Assembly (NCBI RefSeq): GCF_003576595.1
Contig: NZ_NQOU01000003.1
Coordinates: 186,001-250,000 of the forward strand
Length of the DNA stretch: 64,000 nt
Origin: Neopusillimonas maritima
Lineage (GTDB): Bacteria; Pseudomonadota; Gammaproteobacteria; Burkholderiales; Burkholderiaceae_B
Direction: 5' to 3'
Shown: piece after piece, positions 49,446 through 58,694 of the stretch
Numbering within the stretch: the stretch's first letter is position 1
Layout of the letters: each line of letters starts with the position of its first letter
Notes under the pieces: generated by a model
Database searches by the model: none
What the model saw: only the letters and a program-made list of their open reading frames with translations
What the model was told of the DNA's origin: nothing
Position numbers and translations under genes: made by a program

Positions 49446-49734
49446 ATTTTTTTCCTATAATAAAATTCTGTTCAACTATTGTCCTGCACGCCAGTGAAAT
49501 AAAGTTTCACGAACCAAAAGAAAAACTTTATCGCTGTCTAAACCCCGACCCACCTCAATGCGTTGTACGTATAGGTACTAAGCCGGATTTCATTCAGCCT
49601 AGACTGGCATCAAAATTGATCGGGGCGTTGATGGAGGATTGGCTATCACCAAAGATATGGATTCCTAAAAAGATGCATCACAAGACAGTAAACGACGTTC
49701 GCGGATGTCAATATTTGTCTGTACATAGATGTAA
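49446..49734. promoter_or_regulatory. 289-bp region upstream of the multicopper oxidase
   Basis: No supported gene. A perfect inverted repeat GTGAAA-TAAAG-TTTCAC (49494-49510) lies about 50 bp before the oxidase start and may be an operator. The rest, up to the ccdA stop, shows nothing I recognise. Confidence 0.35.
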
Positions 49735-50481
49735 TCAGCCAATGTTCCCCAAAACCGGGAACGTTCTAAGCAGCCAAATCGCAAAACGAACCATTTGCCC
49801 GCTGGCCACTGCAATACCCATCAGTACCATAATCACGCCCGTCACGATCCGAAGGTAGCGACCTGTCCGTCTCAGCGCACCTAATCGGCGCACAAACGGC
49901 GTCATGAAGTAAGCCGACAACAAAAAGGGAATACCAAGCCCCAACGCATATACACCTAGTAGCAACATTCCCTGATCTAATGTCTGAGCCGTGGCGCCCA
50001 ATGCCAGAATGCCTCCTAACACCGGCCCGATACAAGGGGTCCAGCCAAAGCCAAAAGCTATACCCAGCACGCCTGCCGACCAGGGGTTACCTCCACTTGC
50101 CTTCGACTCAAAGCGATAATAGCGTTGCGTCCATAAGGGTGCCCGCACCACACCCATAATCAATAGACCGGAAATAACAATAATGACACCCGCTACAATA
50201 TTGAGCTCATAGCGATAGGACAAGAACAGGCGTCCAATCGCCGTAATGCTGGCGCCAAGAACGAGAAAAACCAAAGAAAATCCCAGAACAAAACACGCAC
50301 TCAATCCCAATATTCGCCACCGGGCGATACGCGCCTCCGCAGAAGATACTGTGGGAGCCACTGAGCCACCGGCAATATAAGAAAGATAGCCTGGAACGAG
50401 CGGTAAAACACAGGGCGACAGGAATGACGCAATACCGGCAAAAAATGCCGTCGGCAACCCCAAAATACTTAACTCAAGCAT
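49735..50481 (-). CDS. ccdA: cytochrome c biogenesis thiol transporter CcdA
   Basis: A 248-residue six-span membrane protein. The two reactive Cys lie in FLSPCVLPLVPGYLSYI and GWTPCIGPVLGGIL. It carries electrons from cytoplasmic thioredoxin to periplasmic thiol carriers such as CcmG or TlpA, keeping apocytochrome cysteines reduced. It is last in the ccm operon, 26 bp after the TlpA-like gene. Confidence 0.92.
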   Translation of the reverse strand: MLELSILGLPTAFFAGIASFLSPCVLPLVPGYLSYIAGGSVAPTVSSAEARIARWRILGLSACFVLGFSLVFLVLGASITAIGRLFLSYRYELNIVAGVIIVISGLLIMGVVRAPLWTQRYYRFESKASGGNPWSAGVLGIAFGFGWTPCIGPVLGGILALGATAQTLDQGMLLLGVYALGLGIPFLLSAYFMTPFVRRLGALRRTGRYLRIVTGVIMVLMGIAVASGQMVRFAIWLLRTFPVLGNIG

Positions 50482-50507
50482 CGCACCTCCTCAAAAACTT
50501 CATTAAC

Positions 50508-51122
50508 TTAATCTTTAGCGCTAGAGCGCAGCAGTGCGGCATCAATCAAGGCGTCGACTTGCGGGCTGTCCCAGGCAGCCGCGCCCATTGCCCGCCCTAT
50601 TTCACGACCCTCATGATTAATCAGCAATGTCGTTGGTACCCCCGGAATTCGCAAAGTATCGGCAACCTTTGTAGTCGGATCAAAATAACCGTGCAGGGTT
50701 TGTATGTTGAACTCTTTATAGAACGGCTTGACCAACGCCGGGTCCCGATCAATAGAAAGCGCCACCACTTCGAATGTCGGCCCCCCTCGCTTGGCATTCA
50801 ACCGATCAAGCGACGGCATTTCCTCACGGCAAGGCGGACACCATGTAGCCCAGATATTGAGTAAAACAACTCGACCGCGAAAATCAGCCAGACTGATTGT
50901 TTTTCCTGCTTCGTTCTGAAAAGAGAAGGCCGGCAATTCGCGCGGGGTGTGCCACCGCATGAAGCGCTGATTACCTATATCAATCGCAACATTCAGCACA
51001 CCGCCAAAGTTATTATTCGAGGCGTTATTATCCTGATAACGATATAAAGCCGCGGCTATGGCGATGACACTTATTAGCCCAAGTGCAATCCATCCGGTTT
51101 TCCTAAAAATTTGCTTCATCAT
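50508..51122 (-). CDS. TlpA/ResA-like periplasmic thioredoxin
   Basis: A 204-residue membrane-anchored thioredoxin-fold protein with N-terminal helix (about residues 8-28) and active site WATWCPPCREEMP. The cis-proline region is IPGVPTTLLINHEG. It likely receives electrons from CcdA and reduces apocytochrome or copper-site thiols. It is distinct from the CcmG of the same operon, so the operon has two thiol carriers. Confidence 0.9.
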   Translation of the reverse strand: MMKQIFRKTGWIALGLISVIAIAAALYRYQDNNASNNNFGGVLNVAIDIGNQRFMRWHTPRELPAFSFQNEAGKTISLADFRGRVVLLNIWATWCPPCREEMPSLDRLNAKRGGPTFEVVALSIDRDPALVKPFYKEFNIQTLHGYFDPTTKVADTLRIPGVPTTLLINHEGREIGRAMGAAAWDSPQVDALIDAALLRSSAKD

Positions 51123-51135
51123 AAAAATCCAATAC

Positions 51136-51993
51136 TCAACGCTCTTGAGGTACGAAGCGGCCTTGCTCGCGACGCGCCCGCTCTATACTGCCAGCCACTG
51201 CGCGCGAGGCATCGGAGCCGTCAGGAAGCAAAGCCAACAACTTTTGCCAGGACTGGATAGCCTCCTGATAATCACGTCGTTCAAGCGCTGCCGCGCCGGC
51301 TAAAGTCAACGCAAAAGGCTGATTGGGATCAAGACTTAATGCTTTCTCAATCAATTGCTGAGGCTTACCCTCAAACCCTTCGCTAGAGCTTCTAGCCAGC
51401 GTTTCTGCATATTCTGCCAACGCCAACGGGTCTGCCTCAATCACAGTCGTCGCCTTGCCAAAGGCTTGAGCCGCTTCCTCATATCTTTCAAAATATCGAT
51501 AAGAACGCGCCAGCATAAGCCAGCCAGCCGGATCGTCCGGATTGCGTTCGAGTCGCGCTGCAAGCGATTCCACCATGGACTGCACATCGGCCTGTGTAAC
51601 TCGCGCCGGGCTTTGTATCGGCTCCGGGGCAATCGTCGCAGGATTGCCCAAAGCCAGATATGTCAATGCGGAAGCAAGAGGGAGTGCAATAGACAGAACA
51701 ACGGCTGAATACTTGCCGCCCTGCCGGGCCATGGTGCCTGTTCGTGCAGGCTCCACCTCATCGAGCACCCGTCGTTGGATATCTTGTCTGGCTTCAGCGT
51801 GATCACGCGCAGAGAGCGTGCCGCTCACGCGATCATGCTCCAGCTCCCGTAATTGATCACACAGTACGGTCGCATTGACAGCCTGATGCTCAAGATTGCT
51901 ATCGTTCCGTGGGCTTCGCCAGAGTACAAGTCCAAGAGGAAGAACTACACCAGTCACGAGGAGTGCCGCGAACAAGATAAAAGTATGACTCAT
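51136..51993 (-). CDS. ccmI: cytochrome c maturation protein CcmI
   Basis: A 285-residue protein: an N-terminal membrane segment (HTFILFAALLVTGVVLPLGL), an LxxLExDRxxGxLS-like motif (LRELEHDRVSGTLSARDH), a second helix near residue 105 and TPR repeats (NPDDPAGWLMLARSYRYFER). CcmI chaperones apocytochrome c to CcmF/H. The stop of ccmH overlaps its start. Confidence 0.93.
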   Translation of the reverse strand: MSHTFILFAALLVTGVVLPLGLVLWRSPRNDSNLEHQAVNATVLCDQLRELEHDRVSGTLSARDHAEARQDIQRRVLDEVEPARTGTMARQGGKYSAVVLSIALPLASALTYLALGNPATIAPEPIQSPARVTQADVQSMVESLAARLERNPDDPAGWLMLARSYRYFERYEEAAQAFGKATTVIEADPLALAEYAETLARSSSEGFEGKPQQLIEKALSLDPNQPFALTLAGAAALERRDYQEAIQSWQKLLALLPDGSDASRAVAGSIERARREQGRFVPQER

Positions 51994-52445
51994 GGCTGAT
52001 TTCCATTACTTGTGATTTGCTTCAAGAGTGCGTCTGCTCGCGCACGCTCTTCATCGGACAATACCGGGTTCATCGCTCTCGCTTTACGGCGGATCAGAGA
52101 AACTATCAATACGAGAAGACCCAAAAGAAAAAACAACCCAGGGCCGAGCCATAGCAAAAACGTAGTAGCTTTGAAAGGCGGGCGATAAAGCACGAAATCG
52201 CCGTAGCGTTCGACCATATATGCGCGAATTTCTGCATCACTCTGGCCGGCTTCAATTTGCTCGCGAATCTGCTGACGCAAATCGACCGCCAAATCTGCTC
52301 TTGAGGCGGCGATCGACTCGTTTTGGCACACCAGACATCGCAGTTCAGACGCAATGCCGAGCATGCGTTTCTCTAGGTCAGGGCTTGTCGCCCACGACGG
52401 CACCACAAGCGCCGCACATAGTAAGACCATCCACAAACGCCTCAT
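51990..52445 (-). CDS. ccmH: cytochrome c maturation thiol-reductase CcmH
   Basis: A 151-residue protein with signal peptide, the signature RCLVCQN (C37, C40) and one C-terminal membrane helix (WLGPGLFFLLGLLVLIVSLI). It reduces or holds the apocytochrome CxxCH thiols for haem attachment. Four-base overlaps with ccmG and ccmI show one operon. Confidence 0.96.
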   Translation of the reverse strand: MRRLWMVLLCAALVVPSWATSPDLEKRMLGIASELRCLVCQNESIAASRADLAVDLRQQIREQIEAGQSDAEIRAYMVERYGDFVLYRPPFKATTFLLWLGPGLFFLLGLLVLIVSLIRRKARAMNPVLSDEERARADALLKQITSNGNQP

Positions 52446-52966
52446 TGCTGCAACTCCCTAATCAACGGCAAAATGGTGTCGCGTGCAACGCGTGGCGTAA
52501 CTGCGCCAATGTGCTTATAACGAATGACACCAGCCTTATCGATGACAAAGGTTTCTGGTACCCCATAGACACCAAAGTCTATGCCCACCCGCCCCTGTGT
52601 GTCGGATACAGAAAGCATATAAGCGTCGCCATTGCGTTCCAGCCATGCCAGCGCCTCACTGCGCACATCCTTATAGTTGAGCCCTACTATTGGAACTGAA
52701 TGCGTCTTGGCTAGATCCATAATGACAGGATGCTCTTCAAGGCACGCGTAGCACCACGATGCCCAAACATTGAGTAGCCACACTTTGCCTTTCAACTGCT
52801 CCGGCGAAAAAGTGTGTTCAGGCGAGGCCAATAACGGCAGGGTAAAGCTGGGTGCAGGCTTATCAATTAATGGCGAAGGCACTTCACTGGGCTTCAATGT
52901 AAGACCCACAGCAAGAAAGCCCACCAACACAATGAAACCCACAAATGGCCATAAAAAACGAGTCAT
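52442..52966 (-). CDS. ccmG: thiol:disulfide oxidoreductase CcmG (DsbE)
   Basis: A 174-residue membrane-anchored thioredoxin-like protein with active site WASWCYAC (C72, C75). The WCYAC form differs slightly from the usual WCPTC. GVYGVPETFVIDKAG is the family cis-proline loop. It acts with CcmH on apocytochrome thiols. Confidence 0.95.
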   Translation of the reverse strand: MTRFLWPFVGFIVLVGFLAVGLTLKPSEVPSPLIDKPAPSFTLPLLASPEHTFSPEQLKGKVWLLNVWASWCYACLEEHPVIMDLAKTHSVPIVGLNYKDVRSEALAWLERNGDAYMLSVSDTQGRVGIDFGVYGVPETFVIDKAGVIRYKHIGAVTPRVARDTILPLIRELQQ

Positions 52967-54933
52967 GAGGCGCCTCCCTGAAGCTGTACAGATACACGGC
53001 GCTCTCGTCTTTTCAGTCGATAACGCCGATCACTGATCGCTAACAACCCACCCAGGGCCATCAGTATGCAGCCACCCCAGATCCAGTCCACGAAAGGTTT
53101 GTAATAAACCCGTATGCTCCAGGCCCTTTCGCCAAGCTGTTCCCCCAAGGCGACATATATATGACGTAACCCGTTGGCATCAATCGCCGCCTCCGTCATC
53201 GGCATGGGCGAAGAGGCATAACTTCGTTTTTCAGGGTGAAGCAAGCGCAAAACTTCTCCATCGAGTGACATTTCGATGTCCCCAACGTCGGCGATATAAT
53301 TTGGCCCTGGTGCTTTACGTACCCCTAAAAACTTCAGGTCGTAACCGCCCGCAGTCACGATATCTCCGGGTGCCATGCGTACATCTTGCTCAGTTTCGTA
53401 GCCCACGACGAGCGTCACTCCCGCCACAAAGACAGCAATGCCCAGATGCGCCACATGCATGCCAAGCCAACTGCGCGGCTGGGCAAACAATCCACCGCGT
53501 GTAGCCCGCACACGCTCTAAGACACCCAACACCACAGCGGTTGCAATCCACGTGGCCAATGCCAATCCCAAAGCCACCGGCCAAGACCAGCGACCCAACG
53601 CAATTGGCGTCGCGACGCCAATTACTAATGCTACAGCGGCCGGTATGTACAACCGTTTGAGCATGGCCCTCATTTTGGCCGATTTCCAATTGGCAACCGG
53701 CCCTACCGCCATCAATAACAGTGCCGGCACCATAAGTGGCACAAAGACAGCATTAAAGTACGGCGGGCCCACAGAAAGCTTGCCTAATCCCAACGCATCA
53801 ATAAAAAGTGGATACAAGGTTCCAAGAATAATCGAACCCGCCGCCACGGCCAGCAATACGTTATTCACAAGCAACAAGGATTCACGAGAGAGCAAATCGA
53901 ACCGTCCACCAAGCCCCACCTTTGGGGCGCGTAGGGCAAACAAAAATAAGGAGGTCCCCACCACCACAGTAAAGAGCAGCAGAATGAATACACCCCGGCG
54001 TGGATCGGTGGCAAAGGCGTGTACTGATGTCAGCACACCCGAACGCACGAGAAATGCGCCCAATAAGGACAAGGAAAAGGTGCTAATGGCAAGTAACACC
54101 GTCCAGCTTTTGAAACTGCCCCGCTTTTCTGTGACGGCCAATGAATGAATTAAAGCCGTACCCACCAGCCAAGGGATAAAGGAGGAATTTTCAACCGGAT
54201 CCCAGAACCACCAGCCGCCCCAACCAAGTTCGTAATAGGCCCACCAACTTCCCAAGGCAATGCCCAAGGTAAGGAATAGCCACGCCGCCGTGGCCCATGG
54301 CCTGGACCAGCGGGCCCAGGCGGCGTCCAACTGCCCCGTTAAAAGCGCAGCAACCGCAAACGCAAACACGACTGAAAATCCTACGTAGCCCATATATAGC
54401 AGAGGAGGATGGAAGATCAATCCAACGTCCTGCAGCAACGGATTTAAATCCAATCCCTCCATCGGTGGCGGTACCAACCGTTCGAAAGGGTTGGATGTAA
54501 GCAAGACGAAAAGCAGAAACCCCGCCGCTACCAGCCCCAACACTCCCAATATGCGCGCCACCATCTCATCGGGTAACTGCCGTGAGAACACACTGACCGC
54601 GCACGCCCAGCCGGTTTGCATTAGCATCCACAATAAAAGCGAACCTTCATGCCCTCCCCAGACTGCTGCGATTCGATAAAACAAGGGTAACTGCGAATTA
54701 GAGTTCTGGGCGACATATGCTACCGAGAAGTCTTTGGCAATAAACGCCCAAGCCAGACTGACAAAGCTGATAATGATCAATAAAAATTGAATGCACGCAG
54801 CCGGCCTGGCAAAAGCCATCCACCGCAAATTGCCGTTAGCGGCGCCGGCAAGCGCGAAACCACCCTGGGCCAGCGCCACAAACAATGTCAGAATCAGAGA
54901 AAAATGGCCGATTTCAGGAATCATGGTCGTCAT
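52963..54933 (-). CDS. ccmF: cytochrome c haem lyase subunit CcmF
   Basis: A 656-residue many-span membrane protein. The first tryptophan motif [11 protein letters not shown] and the haem-handling [18 protein letters not shown] domain are complete. It ligates haem from holo-CcmE to apocytochrome c, together with CcmH/I. Full family length. Confidence 0.97.
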   Translation of the reverse strand: MTTMIPEIGHFSLILTLFVALAQGGFALAGAANGNLRWMAFARPAACIQFLLIIISFVSLAWAFIAKDFSVAYVAQNSNSQLPLFYRIAAVWGGHEGSLLLWMLMQTGWACAVSVFSRQLPDEMVARILGVLGLVAAGFLLFVLLTSNPFERLVPPPMEGLDLNPLLQDVGLIFHPPLLYMGYVGFSVVFAFAVAALLTGQLDAAWARWSRPWATAAWLFLTLGIALGSWWAYYELGWGGWWFWDPVENSSFIPWLVGTALIHSLAVTEKRGSFKSWTVLLAISTFSLSLLGAFLVRSGVLTSVHAFATDPRRGVFILLLFTVVVGTSLFLFALRAPKVGLGGRFDLLSRESLLLVNNVLLAVAAGSIILGTLYPLFIDALGLGKLSVGPPYFNAVFVPLMVPALLLMAVGPVANWKSAKMRAMLKRLYIPAAVALVIGVATPIALGRWSWPVALGLALATWIATAVVLGVLERVRATRGGLFAQPRSWLGMHVAHLGIAVFVAGVTLVVGYETEQDVRMAPGDIVTAGGYDLKFLGVRKAPGPNYIADVGDIEMSLDGEVLRLLHPEKRSYASSPMPMTEAAIDANGLRHIYVALGEQLGERAWSIRVYYKPFVDWIWGGCILMALGGLLAISDRRYRLKRRERRVSVQLQGGAS

Positions 54934-55376
54934 GGCCTCGTAGATGAAGTGTTCTTGGTGGCCTGGTCCAAAGCATGCTGGGCCTCAGGCGGCATGTAGT
55001 TCTCGTCGTGTTTGGCTAGAACCTCCTGAGCACGAAAATGCCCGCTTGGCTCAAGCCTGCCTTGGGCCACAACTCCTTTCCCTTCCCTGAACAAATCGGG
55101 CAAAATTCCCGTATAGGTAACGGGTATGGTCTTAACGGTGTCGGTGACGATAAAACTCACAGTAAGGCCGTCGTTTTGGCGCTGAACACTGCCTGTTTGA
55201 ACCATTCCCCCAATGCGAAACGTATGCTCTTTGGGAGCTTCGCCCGCACTAACCTGAGTTGGGGTAAAAAAGAACACAAGGTTGCTTTGAAACGCATTAA
55301 GCACTAGCACCGTAGCTACGCCCAATGCAGCGACACCACCCGCGATGAGCGCAATTCGCTTATGTCTGTTTTTCAT
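54930..55376 (-). CDS. ccmE: haem chaperone CcmE
   Basis: A 148-residue protein from the ATG at 55376, chosen for AAGGA at 8-9 bases; earlier Met codons extend it by up to ten residues. One membrane anchor is followed by an OB-fold beta barrel and the haem-binding HDENYMPPE (H123). It binds haem covalently before transfer to CcmF. It overlaps both neighbours. Confidence 0.96.
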   Translation of the reverse strand: MKNRHKRIALIAGGVAALGVATVLVLNAFQSNLVFFFTPTQVSAGEAPKEHTFRIGGMVQTGSVQRQNDGLTVSFIVTDTVKTIPVTYTGILPDLFREGKGVVAQGRLEPSGHFRAQEVLAKHDENYMPPEAQHALDQATKNTSSTRP

Positions 55377-55554
55377 TGTCATCATTCCTTTCCGTAGTTG
55401 ATGCACGCTTTATCCGGGACAAGGCGCTTTTGCGCCGTTGACCGAGCACGAATAACTCAAGGCTCAGAGCTGCGACGGTAACGCCTACTGAACCCCATAC
55501 ATAAAGCCCATAGCCACCCATCGCAAAAAAATCAGCCGCACTATTCCAACTCAT
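55360..55554 (-). CDS. ccmD: haem exporter accessory protein CcmD
   Basis: A 64-residue small membrane protein ([20 protein letters not shown]) with a basic tail, typical of CcmD. It releases holo-CcmE from CcmABC. It overlaps ccmC by four bases and ccmE by seventeen. Confidence 0.92.
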   Translation of the reverse strand: MSWNSAADFFAMGGYGLYVWGSVGVTVAALSLELFVLGQRRKSALSRIKRASTTERNDDNEKQT

Positions 55555-56288
55555 CGCCTCACCTCAATCAATTCAATTAGCCAATCAGCATGCCGTTCTC
55601 TTTCCAGCACAATGCAACGCAGCCGCATCAAAGCAACAACCACCGTATACATCCAGGATGCAAAGGCCATAAGCAACATGCCTACGAGCATGAGCGTTGC
55701 CATCGAAGGAGCTTGCGTTAAAGAGACCGATGCCCCTTGATGCAAGGTGTTCCACCACTGCACTGAGAAATAAATAATCGGAATATTGACAACGCCGACA
55801 AGCGCGAGCACCGCTCCTGCTCTATCGGCTCGACGCGGCTCATCAATCGCAGACTGCAGTGCCAGAAACCCCGCATAGAGAAAAAATAAAAGCAGTTCCG
55901 AAGTTAAACGCGCATCCCACACCCACCAAGTTCCCCACATCGGTTTTCCCCAGAGCGCGCCGGTCCAAAGCGAAAGAAATGTGAACATAGCACCAGTGGG
56001 CGCCAAGGCCGAGGCCATCATGGCCGACAGCCGACTGTTAAATGCCAGGCCTATCGCTGCCCAAAAAGCCATGACCAAATATATGAACATCGACATCCAG
56101 GAGACAGGCACATGAAAAAAGATAATTCGATAACCTTCACCCTGTTGCGCGTCTGTCGGAGCCAAAATAAAGCCAACATACAGCCCCGCGGCGGCCAATG
56201 ACACCGCGCCCGCAGCGAACCAAGGAATCATTTTTTCGGCCAGAGGATAGAACATTCTGGGCGAAGCATACTTAAACCAATTAATCAT
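55551..56288 (-). CDS. ccmC: haem delivery protein CcmC
   Basis: A 245-residue six-span protein with the tryptophan-rich WGTWWVWDARLTSELLLFFL and conserved histidines. It presents haem to CcmE. A 10-bp gap separates it from ccmB. Confidence 0.96.
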   Translation of the reverse strand: MINWFKYASPRMFYPLAEKMIPWFAAGAVSLAAAGLYVGFILAPTDAQQGEGYRIIFFHVPVSWMSMFIYLVMAFWAAIGLAFNSRLSAMMASALAPTGAMFTFLSLWTGALWGKPMWGTWWVWDARLTSELLLFFLYAGFLALQSAIDEPRRADRAGAVLALVGVVNIPIIYFSVQWWNTLHQGASVSLTQAPSMATLMLVGMLLMAFASWMYTVVVALMRLRCIVLERERHADWLIELIEVRR

Positions 56289-56298
56289 TCAATTGCCC

Positions 56299-56982
56299 TT
56301 ATTCCAATGCAATACGCAGCGCCACGGTCGTAGCCCACGGTGCAAAAAAGCCGGCCAGAACCAATATCGCGGCCAGCAATGACAGATGTGAAGCTGCTTC
56401 CAACCCAGCATTCACGGCGCCCACCGAGCCGGCACCAAAGACCAGGACCGGCACATAAAGAGGCAGCACCAATAACGCCACCAACACCCCTCCACCACGT
56501 AAACCAAGGGTCAACCCGGCACCGATCGCTCCCACCAGACTGAGCACCGGCGTGCCGATCACCAAAGATAGAGTCAATGCAGTCAATGACGAGGCCGAAA
56601 GGTCGTATTGCAAGCCTAACAGCGGTGCCAATAACACCAGGGGCAATCCAGAGAGCAGCCAATGTGCAAACACTTTCCCTACTACCAGCATGCCCAACGG
56701 AGCAGACGAAAAAAACAGTTGCTCCAGAGTGCCATCGGCGTAATCCTGCTCAAACAGCCGATTCAACGACAACATACCGGCTAACAGTGCTGCCACCCAA
56801 AGAACGCCTGGCGCAATTTGTCGCAACGTATCTCGCTCCGGACCAACTCCTAAAGGAAACAGGCTCACCACGATGACAAAGAAAACAAGCGGTGTGAACG
56901 CATCCGCCTTACGACGCATGGCGATCTTTAAGTCACGACGTATAACTCCACTCAACGCAATCAATCCAAACATCTTGCTCAT
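56299..56982 (-). CDS. ccmB: haem exporter membrane subunit CcmB
   Basis: A 227-residue six-span permease (FEQDYADGTLEQLFFSSAPLG is the family signature). It works with CcmA to power release of haem-loaded CcmE. Overlaps ccmA by four bases. Confidence 0.95.
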   Translation of the reverse strand: MSKMFGLIALSGVIRRDLKIAMRRKADAFTPLVFFVIVVSLFPLGVGPERDTLRQIAPGVLWVAALLAGMLSLNRLFEQDYADGTLEQLFFSSAPLGMLVVGKVFAHWLLSGLPLVLLAPLLGLQYDLSASSLTALTLSLVIGTPVLSLVGAIGAGLTLGLRGGGVLVALLVLPLYVPVLVFGAGSVGAVNAGLEAASHLSLLAAILVLAGFFAPWATTVALRIALE

Positions 56983-57596
56983 ACGCCTATCCGGATGACC
57001 TGCGGCGTGTTCATTAGCGCCATTCCCTGATGACTCGTGATGACCACGACGCCGCCAGAATCAAGGTGTGCGTCTATCACACCAGTAAGCCATCGAACAG
57101 CCTTGGCATCCAGCGCTGTCAGGGGCTCATCCAGAATCCAAAGTGCACGTGGCTGAAGCAGTAAACGAACCAGGCTAACGCGTCGCTTTTGCCCTTGCGA
57201 TAAAAATCGCACCGGAAGATCCTCCCTGTCAGCCAGCCCGCTCCGTCGCAACGCGTCGCGAACAGCACAAACCTCAACTGGGTCGTCTGCCAATGAAGCC
57301 GCGAACATCAAATTTTCTATTGCGCTCAACTCATCTTTAAGGCCCAAAAGGTGGCCACAATAGAGCAACTCACGACGATAATCACCGCCTGATTGCTGTA
57401 TGGATCGCCCATTCCAGGACACAATTCCGGCCGAGGGTGGAATTAACCCCGCAATCATGCGCAGAAGACTAGTTTTGCCACTACCATTCTCACCTTGCAC
57501 ATGTAAACACTGGCCAGATCCAATCTGAAAACTGACATGACTGAATAAACTGCGCTCGTCGCGTATGGCCTGCAGGTTGACGCCTTCAAGCATCAT
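56979..57596 (-). CDS. ccmA: haem exporter ATPase CcmA
   Basis: A 205-residue ABC ATPase with Walker A GENGSGKT (35-42), signature FLSQGQKRR and Walker B LWILDEPLTALD. First gene of the leftward operon ccmABCDEFGHI-tlpA-ccdA, nearly 8 kb, with small overlaps throughout. The promoter must lie in 57597-57860. Confidence 0.96.
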   Translation of the reverse strand: MMLEGVNLQAIRDERSLFSHVSFQIGSGQCLHVQGENGSGKTSLLRMIAGLIPPSAGIVSWNGRSIQQSGGDYRRELLYCGHLLGLKDELSAIENLMFAASLADDPVEVCAVRDALRRSGLADREDLPVRFLSQGQKRRVSLVRLLLQPRALWILDEPLTALDAKAVRWLTGVIDAHLDSGGVVVITSHQGMALMNTPQVIRIGV

Positions 57597-57860
57597 CGCT
57601 CATGAATATTAAAAATATGAACATCAGAAATCTCCACTACTCGCACTTGCCACCTAACGGCCGCACATGCAAATGTGCTGGGGTTATGACATGCACAACA
57701 ACCCCATCAATCAATTAATAGTTGGCAATAAACTTAGTGTTGCAGCAAGCTTATTTTCGTGATTGAGACGTGCACCAAGCGCGCACCCCGTAAGAGTTCA
57801 ACGCTTTAACTTGCGGCTATAAATGAGATAGCTGGCGAGAACGACTCAGTAATGTGCCAT
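57597..57860. promoter_or_regulatory. region upstream of the ccm operon
   Basis: 264 bp without a gene. It contains a perfect GCACAT/ATGTGC stem (57663-57678) followed by GGGGTT/AACCCC (57680-57705), two adjacent stem-loops. They could be the terminator of the CzcI-like gene upstream or leader structures of ccmA. No firm promoter elements recognised. Confidence 0.35.
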
Positions 57861-58217
57861 TTAAGCCACGTTAAACCACTGAGGCCGCTCGGGTCGTTCG
57901 CCAAGGGTGCCTGAAAAATGACGCATCTCAAGAAATTGATGCGCTATATCAGAGGGAATTTGCGGTGTATTAGCGTGTTGCACGCTAATAAAAGGGGCAC
58001 AATATACGTGACATGAATGCACGTTATGTTTGACATTTCCTTCATCAAATGCGCTGCCATCTGCACTCGTGGAGACATCGTCTGAAGCTTGTTGCCCTTC
58101 ACTGTCACATGGTGTTGAACACACTGGCTGCCCGGACTGACAATATAAACCCACGACGCCCCAAGACGCCTGGAGCGGAAGCAGAGCCAGTATGAAGAGA
58201 AGAAGCAGCTTTTTCAT
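57861..58217 (-). CDS. CzcI-like small secreted protein, orphan
   Basis: A 118-residue protein with the characteristic CzcI start KLLLLFILALLPLQASWGVV followed by GLYCQSG, a middle with Cys/His (HNVHSCHVYC) and the end RPERPQWFNVA. This is the closest of the window's small proteins to CzcI of Cupriavidus. It has no czcCBA genes beside it; it lies between the ccm operon and the cytochrome c gene. Proposed periplasmic modulator of metal efflux. Confidence 0.75.
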   Translation of the reverse strand: MKKLLLLFILALLPLQASWGVVGLYCQSGQPVCSTPCDSEGQQASDDVSTSADGSAFDEGNVKHNVHSCHVYCAPFISVQHANTPQIPSDIAHQFLEMRHFSGTLGERPERPQWFNVA

Positions 58218-58277
58218 CGCAGTGAAGATTTTACGTACAACAGTTCAGGTTAGTAAACTACCATTAATATAAAAACG

Positions 58278-58694
58278 TCAATTTCGGTAATCCCGCTGCT
58301 CGTTCGTCCAGAGGGTTTTGAGGTACTCGATCACCGCCCGTATTTCCCGGTCAGTCAGCTCATCTTCAAAGGCCGGCATAGTCAGTCGATCAGTCTCATT
58401 GAAAGGGTGTCGCCAACCCTTTGCGATCATTTTAAACAACATAGCATCGCTATGGCGCCAGGTATGGCCGGTTTCATCATGAGGAGGTGCCGGCATTTCG
58501 CCTTTTTCATCGGGCTGTTGCCAAACGGCGGCACCTTCGCCCTGCCATCCATGGCAAACGGCACAGGACTGCTCATACACTTGCCGACCCTGCTGAATTT
58601 CGTCAAGCGCGCCGGCGCTATCCGGCTGCTCGCCGGAGGCAATAGCAACTACCGGCACAAAGAGTACCGCAAGTGCACCAACCCACTTATTCAT
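58278..58694 (-). CDS. c-type cytochrome, class I, metal-island type
   Basis: A 138-residue periplasmic protein with signal peptide and one haem site CAVCH (C44, C47, H48). MPAPPHDETGHTWRH follows, and MPAFEDELTDREIRAVIEYL supplies the distal Met and last helix. The ATG at 58694 overlaps the preceding Asp-box gene by eight bases. It is a paralogue of the partial gene at 63687-64000. It would be matured by the adjacent Ccm system and may pass electrons during copper handling; the partner oxidase is unknown. Confidence 0.9.
   Translation of the reverse strand: MNKWVGALAVLFVPVVAIASGEQPDSAGALDEIQQGRQVYEQSCAVCHGWQGEGAAVWQQPDEKGEMPAPPHDETGHTWRHSDAMLFKMIAKGWRHPFNETDRLTMPAFEDELTDREIRAVIEYLKTLWTNEQRDYRN

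Noticed and set aside
49616-49858. 80-residue plus frame upstream of and overlapping ccdA
   Set aside because: Half lies antisense to ccdA, no ribosome site, no recognisable sequence.
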